Positions 62,705 through 64,000 of a stretch of 64,000 nucleotides of DNA are shown here, piece by piece. This stretch comes from Durusdinium trenchii (lineage: Eukaryota > Sar > Dinophyceae > Suessiales > Symbiodiniaceae). Position numbers and translations under genes: made by a program. The notes below the pieces were generated by a model. The model searched no databases. It had not been told where the DNA came from and was given only the letters and a program-made list of their open reading frames with translations. Position 1 is the first letter of the stretch. Each line of letters starts with the position of its first letter. The DNA lies in the NCBI GenBank assembly GCA_963970005.1, contig CAXAMN010003113.1:490415-554414 (forward strand), written 5' to 3'.

Positions 62705-64000
62705 GTGCTTCCGAAAGGACAAGGTCCTGAGATGAGTCTGTCGGACTGCCCCATGTTCCGAAAAGAAATGCATGGAAAGAGGGCAGAGGCGTGGGGGAAG
62801 AAAGCCTCAATGGTGGTAGGAGAGTTTTGGGAGGTATGATGTAATAGTTTTTATCATGTTTCATATGGTTTGGTTGATGGGGTAGGAGGGAGTGGCGTAC
62901 GGCGTAGCCTCTGAGGGTCGAAGATATCCTCGGACAAGTCACCAGGGACCTATTCGTCCGACCTGACAGGGGCTTCTTGATGCTTGATGTGAAATGGCTA
63001 GAAGGGCTTGATGATGGGGGATAAGTGCAAGATCCGGGTGATGCCAATTTGAGTCAGTCCTGGTGATTGCTTAGGATGATGTCCATTGTTGCTAGGCTTC
63101 AATCCCCTTCTGGAATATGTCCTTTAAGCAAATCCAGGTCGTGAACAGATCTAGATGCCAAAGGCCCTTGGATCTTTGGACGCACTCTACAGGTCGCTGC
63201 TCACGGGCTACGTGAACAAAGGGCAACTGGTCACTGGGATGCAGCAAGTACCGGTGGTATGTTGGACTGGCCATGCTTAGCTCTTCACAGTCGTTGTTTT
63301 ATGTTTTTTGGACACAGCTCCAATCACTCAAGATCGCAGCGCAGTTTAACACTCACCCTCCATCGCCACTGGTATTTTCAGACTCAAGCTTCAGAGTCAG
63401 AATCCCCAAGCTTCAGTCCGGATCCGTTTTTGGGAGGCCGAAGCGCAGAAATCGACCCAACTTTGCAGGTGATGTCGCCCTATCAGATCTTCATCAACTA
63501 CCTGCTTCTTGGCCGATCTTCTCGCTTGGCCACGCGGCCGTTGTCGTTCCTCGGGACCAGACCTGGACCAGATGGTGGGACCCATGTCTCCTCCCAGGCG
63601 TGCCAGGCGAAAATATGGCCGAGCTAGTGGACAAAAACATGGTCCATGGTCATTGAGTCATTATCATATGTTTCAGTTCATGTCTTCTTTGATTGGCCAA
63701 GAGTACCCATACCTTTCAAGCATGAAATTCACACAAATGGCATGCCATGTGCATTTTGGTGTGTGTAGCAGTTGCGCTTTGACATGCAATGATTGCCCTG
63801 ATGTGGTCTTGTAGTGGCCAGTTGTAATTCATCCGTTGTGTTGATCTCATTTCACCCCCAAATATCCTGCACCAACTTGCGCTCACAAACAGAACCATGA
63901 ACCTTGGCCCAGATTCCAGTTCCGGTCTCGACAAGCCCACGAGAATTTTCGAGGGGCTCATTGACTGGGGGAACACTATGTTCCACTCACTTCGAGAAGC
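62705..64000. other. Right end of the window, one exon candidate
   Basis: TTTGCAG|GTG at 63469 opens VMSPYQIFINYLLLGRSS and continues to about 63552. The frame then weakens, while another frame is open across the same bases, so I do not call a gene. The rest holds nothing recognised. Confidence 0.35.

Overview
The window looks like nuclear DNA of a dinoflagellate, most like the Symbiodiniaceae. Short G/C-ending exons (about 30-140 bp) are scattered through long introns. Every acceptor I could fix by homology reads AG|G. Most donors are GC or GA rather than GT. All exon chains that I can assemble run on the + strand, and the spaces between exons are full of tandem arrays, short palindromic elements and one long Ty1/copia retrotransposon. 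The species cannot be named from this sequence.

Layout: 1-1874 is a 14-bp minisatellite, followed to about 2.7 kb by 52-bp and 54/150-bp tandem units. From 2.9 to 10.7 kb a chain of phase-compatible exons (gene P) encodes an unrecognised acidic, Ser/Arg-rich, probably disordered protein. 11-20 kb is mostly repeats with a few weak exon candidates, including an ankyrin-like exon and one minus-strand candidate. From 20.6 to 23.9 kb five exons (gene O) encode a helical-repeat protein of the HPR/RAP type, related proteins of which act in organellar RNA metabolism. From 28.8 to 33.5 kb a third chain (gene Q) encodes a coiled coil and an acidic linker; it may belong to the next gene.

The best-supported gene spans 35.2-58.3 kb. 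It is a DEG9/HtrA-type serine protease whose 21 exons join in phase to 499 codons, with His, Asp and Ser on three different exons. Of its 20 introns I read about 8 with GC, 7 with GA and only 5 with GT donors. One intron (44755-54412) carries the copia element at 45053-53978, in the sense orientation. Its 141-bp LTRs differ at one base, so it inserted recently. Its 2889-codon frame carries gag, protease, a C5-methyltransferase-like domain, integrase, reverse transcriptase and RNase H. A stretch near 47.95-48.69 kb appears to be read out of its true frame, which suggests paired indels.

From 58.3 kb to the end there are only isolated exon candidates and repeats. Several dispersed palindromic families, above all a roughly 95-bp one with CCCAGACAC / GTGTCTGGG ends, sit inside introns, often close to splice sites. 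This fits the introner-type intron gain described for dinoflagellates. The assembled genes are not an operon. They are independent neighbours on one strand, as is usual in this group.
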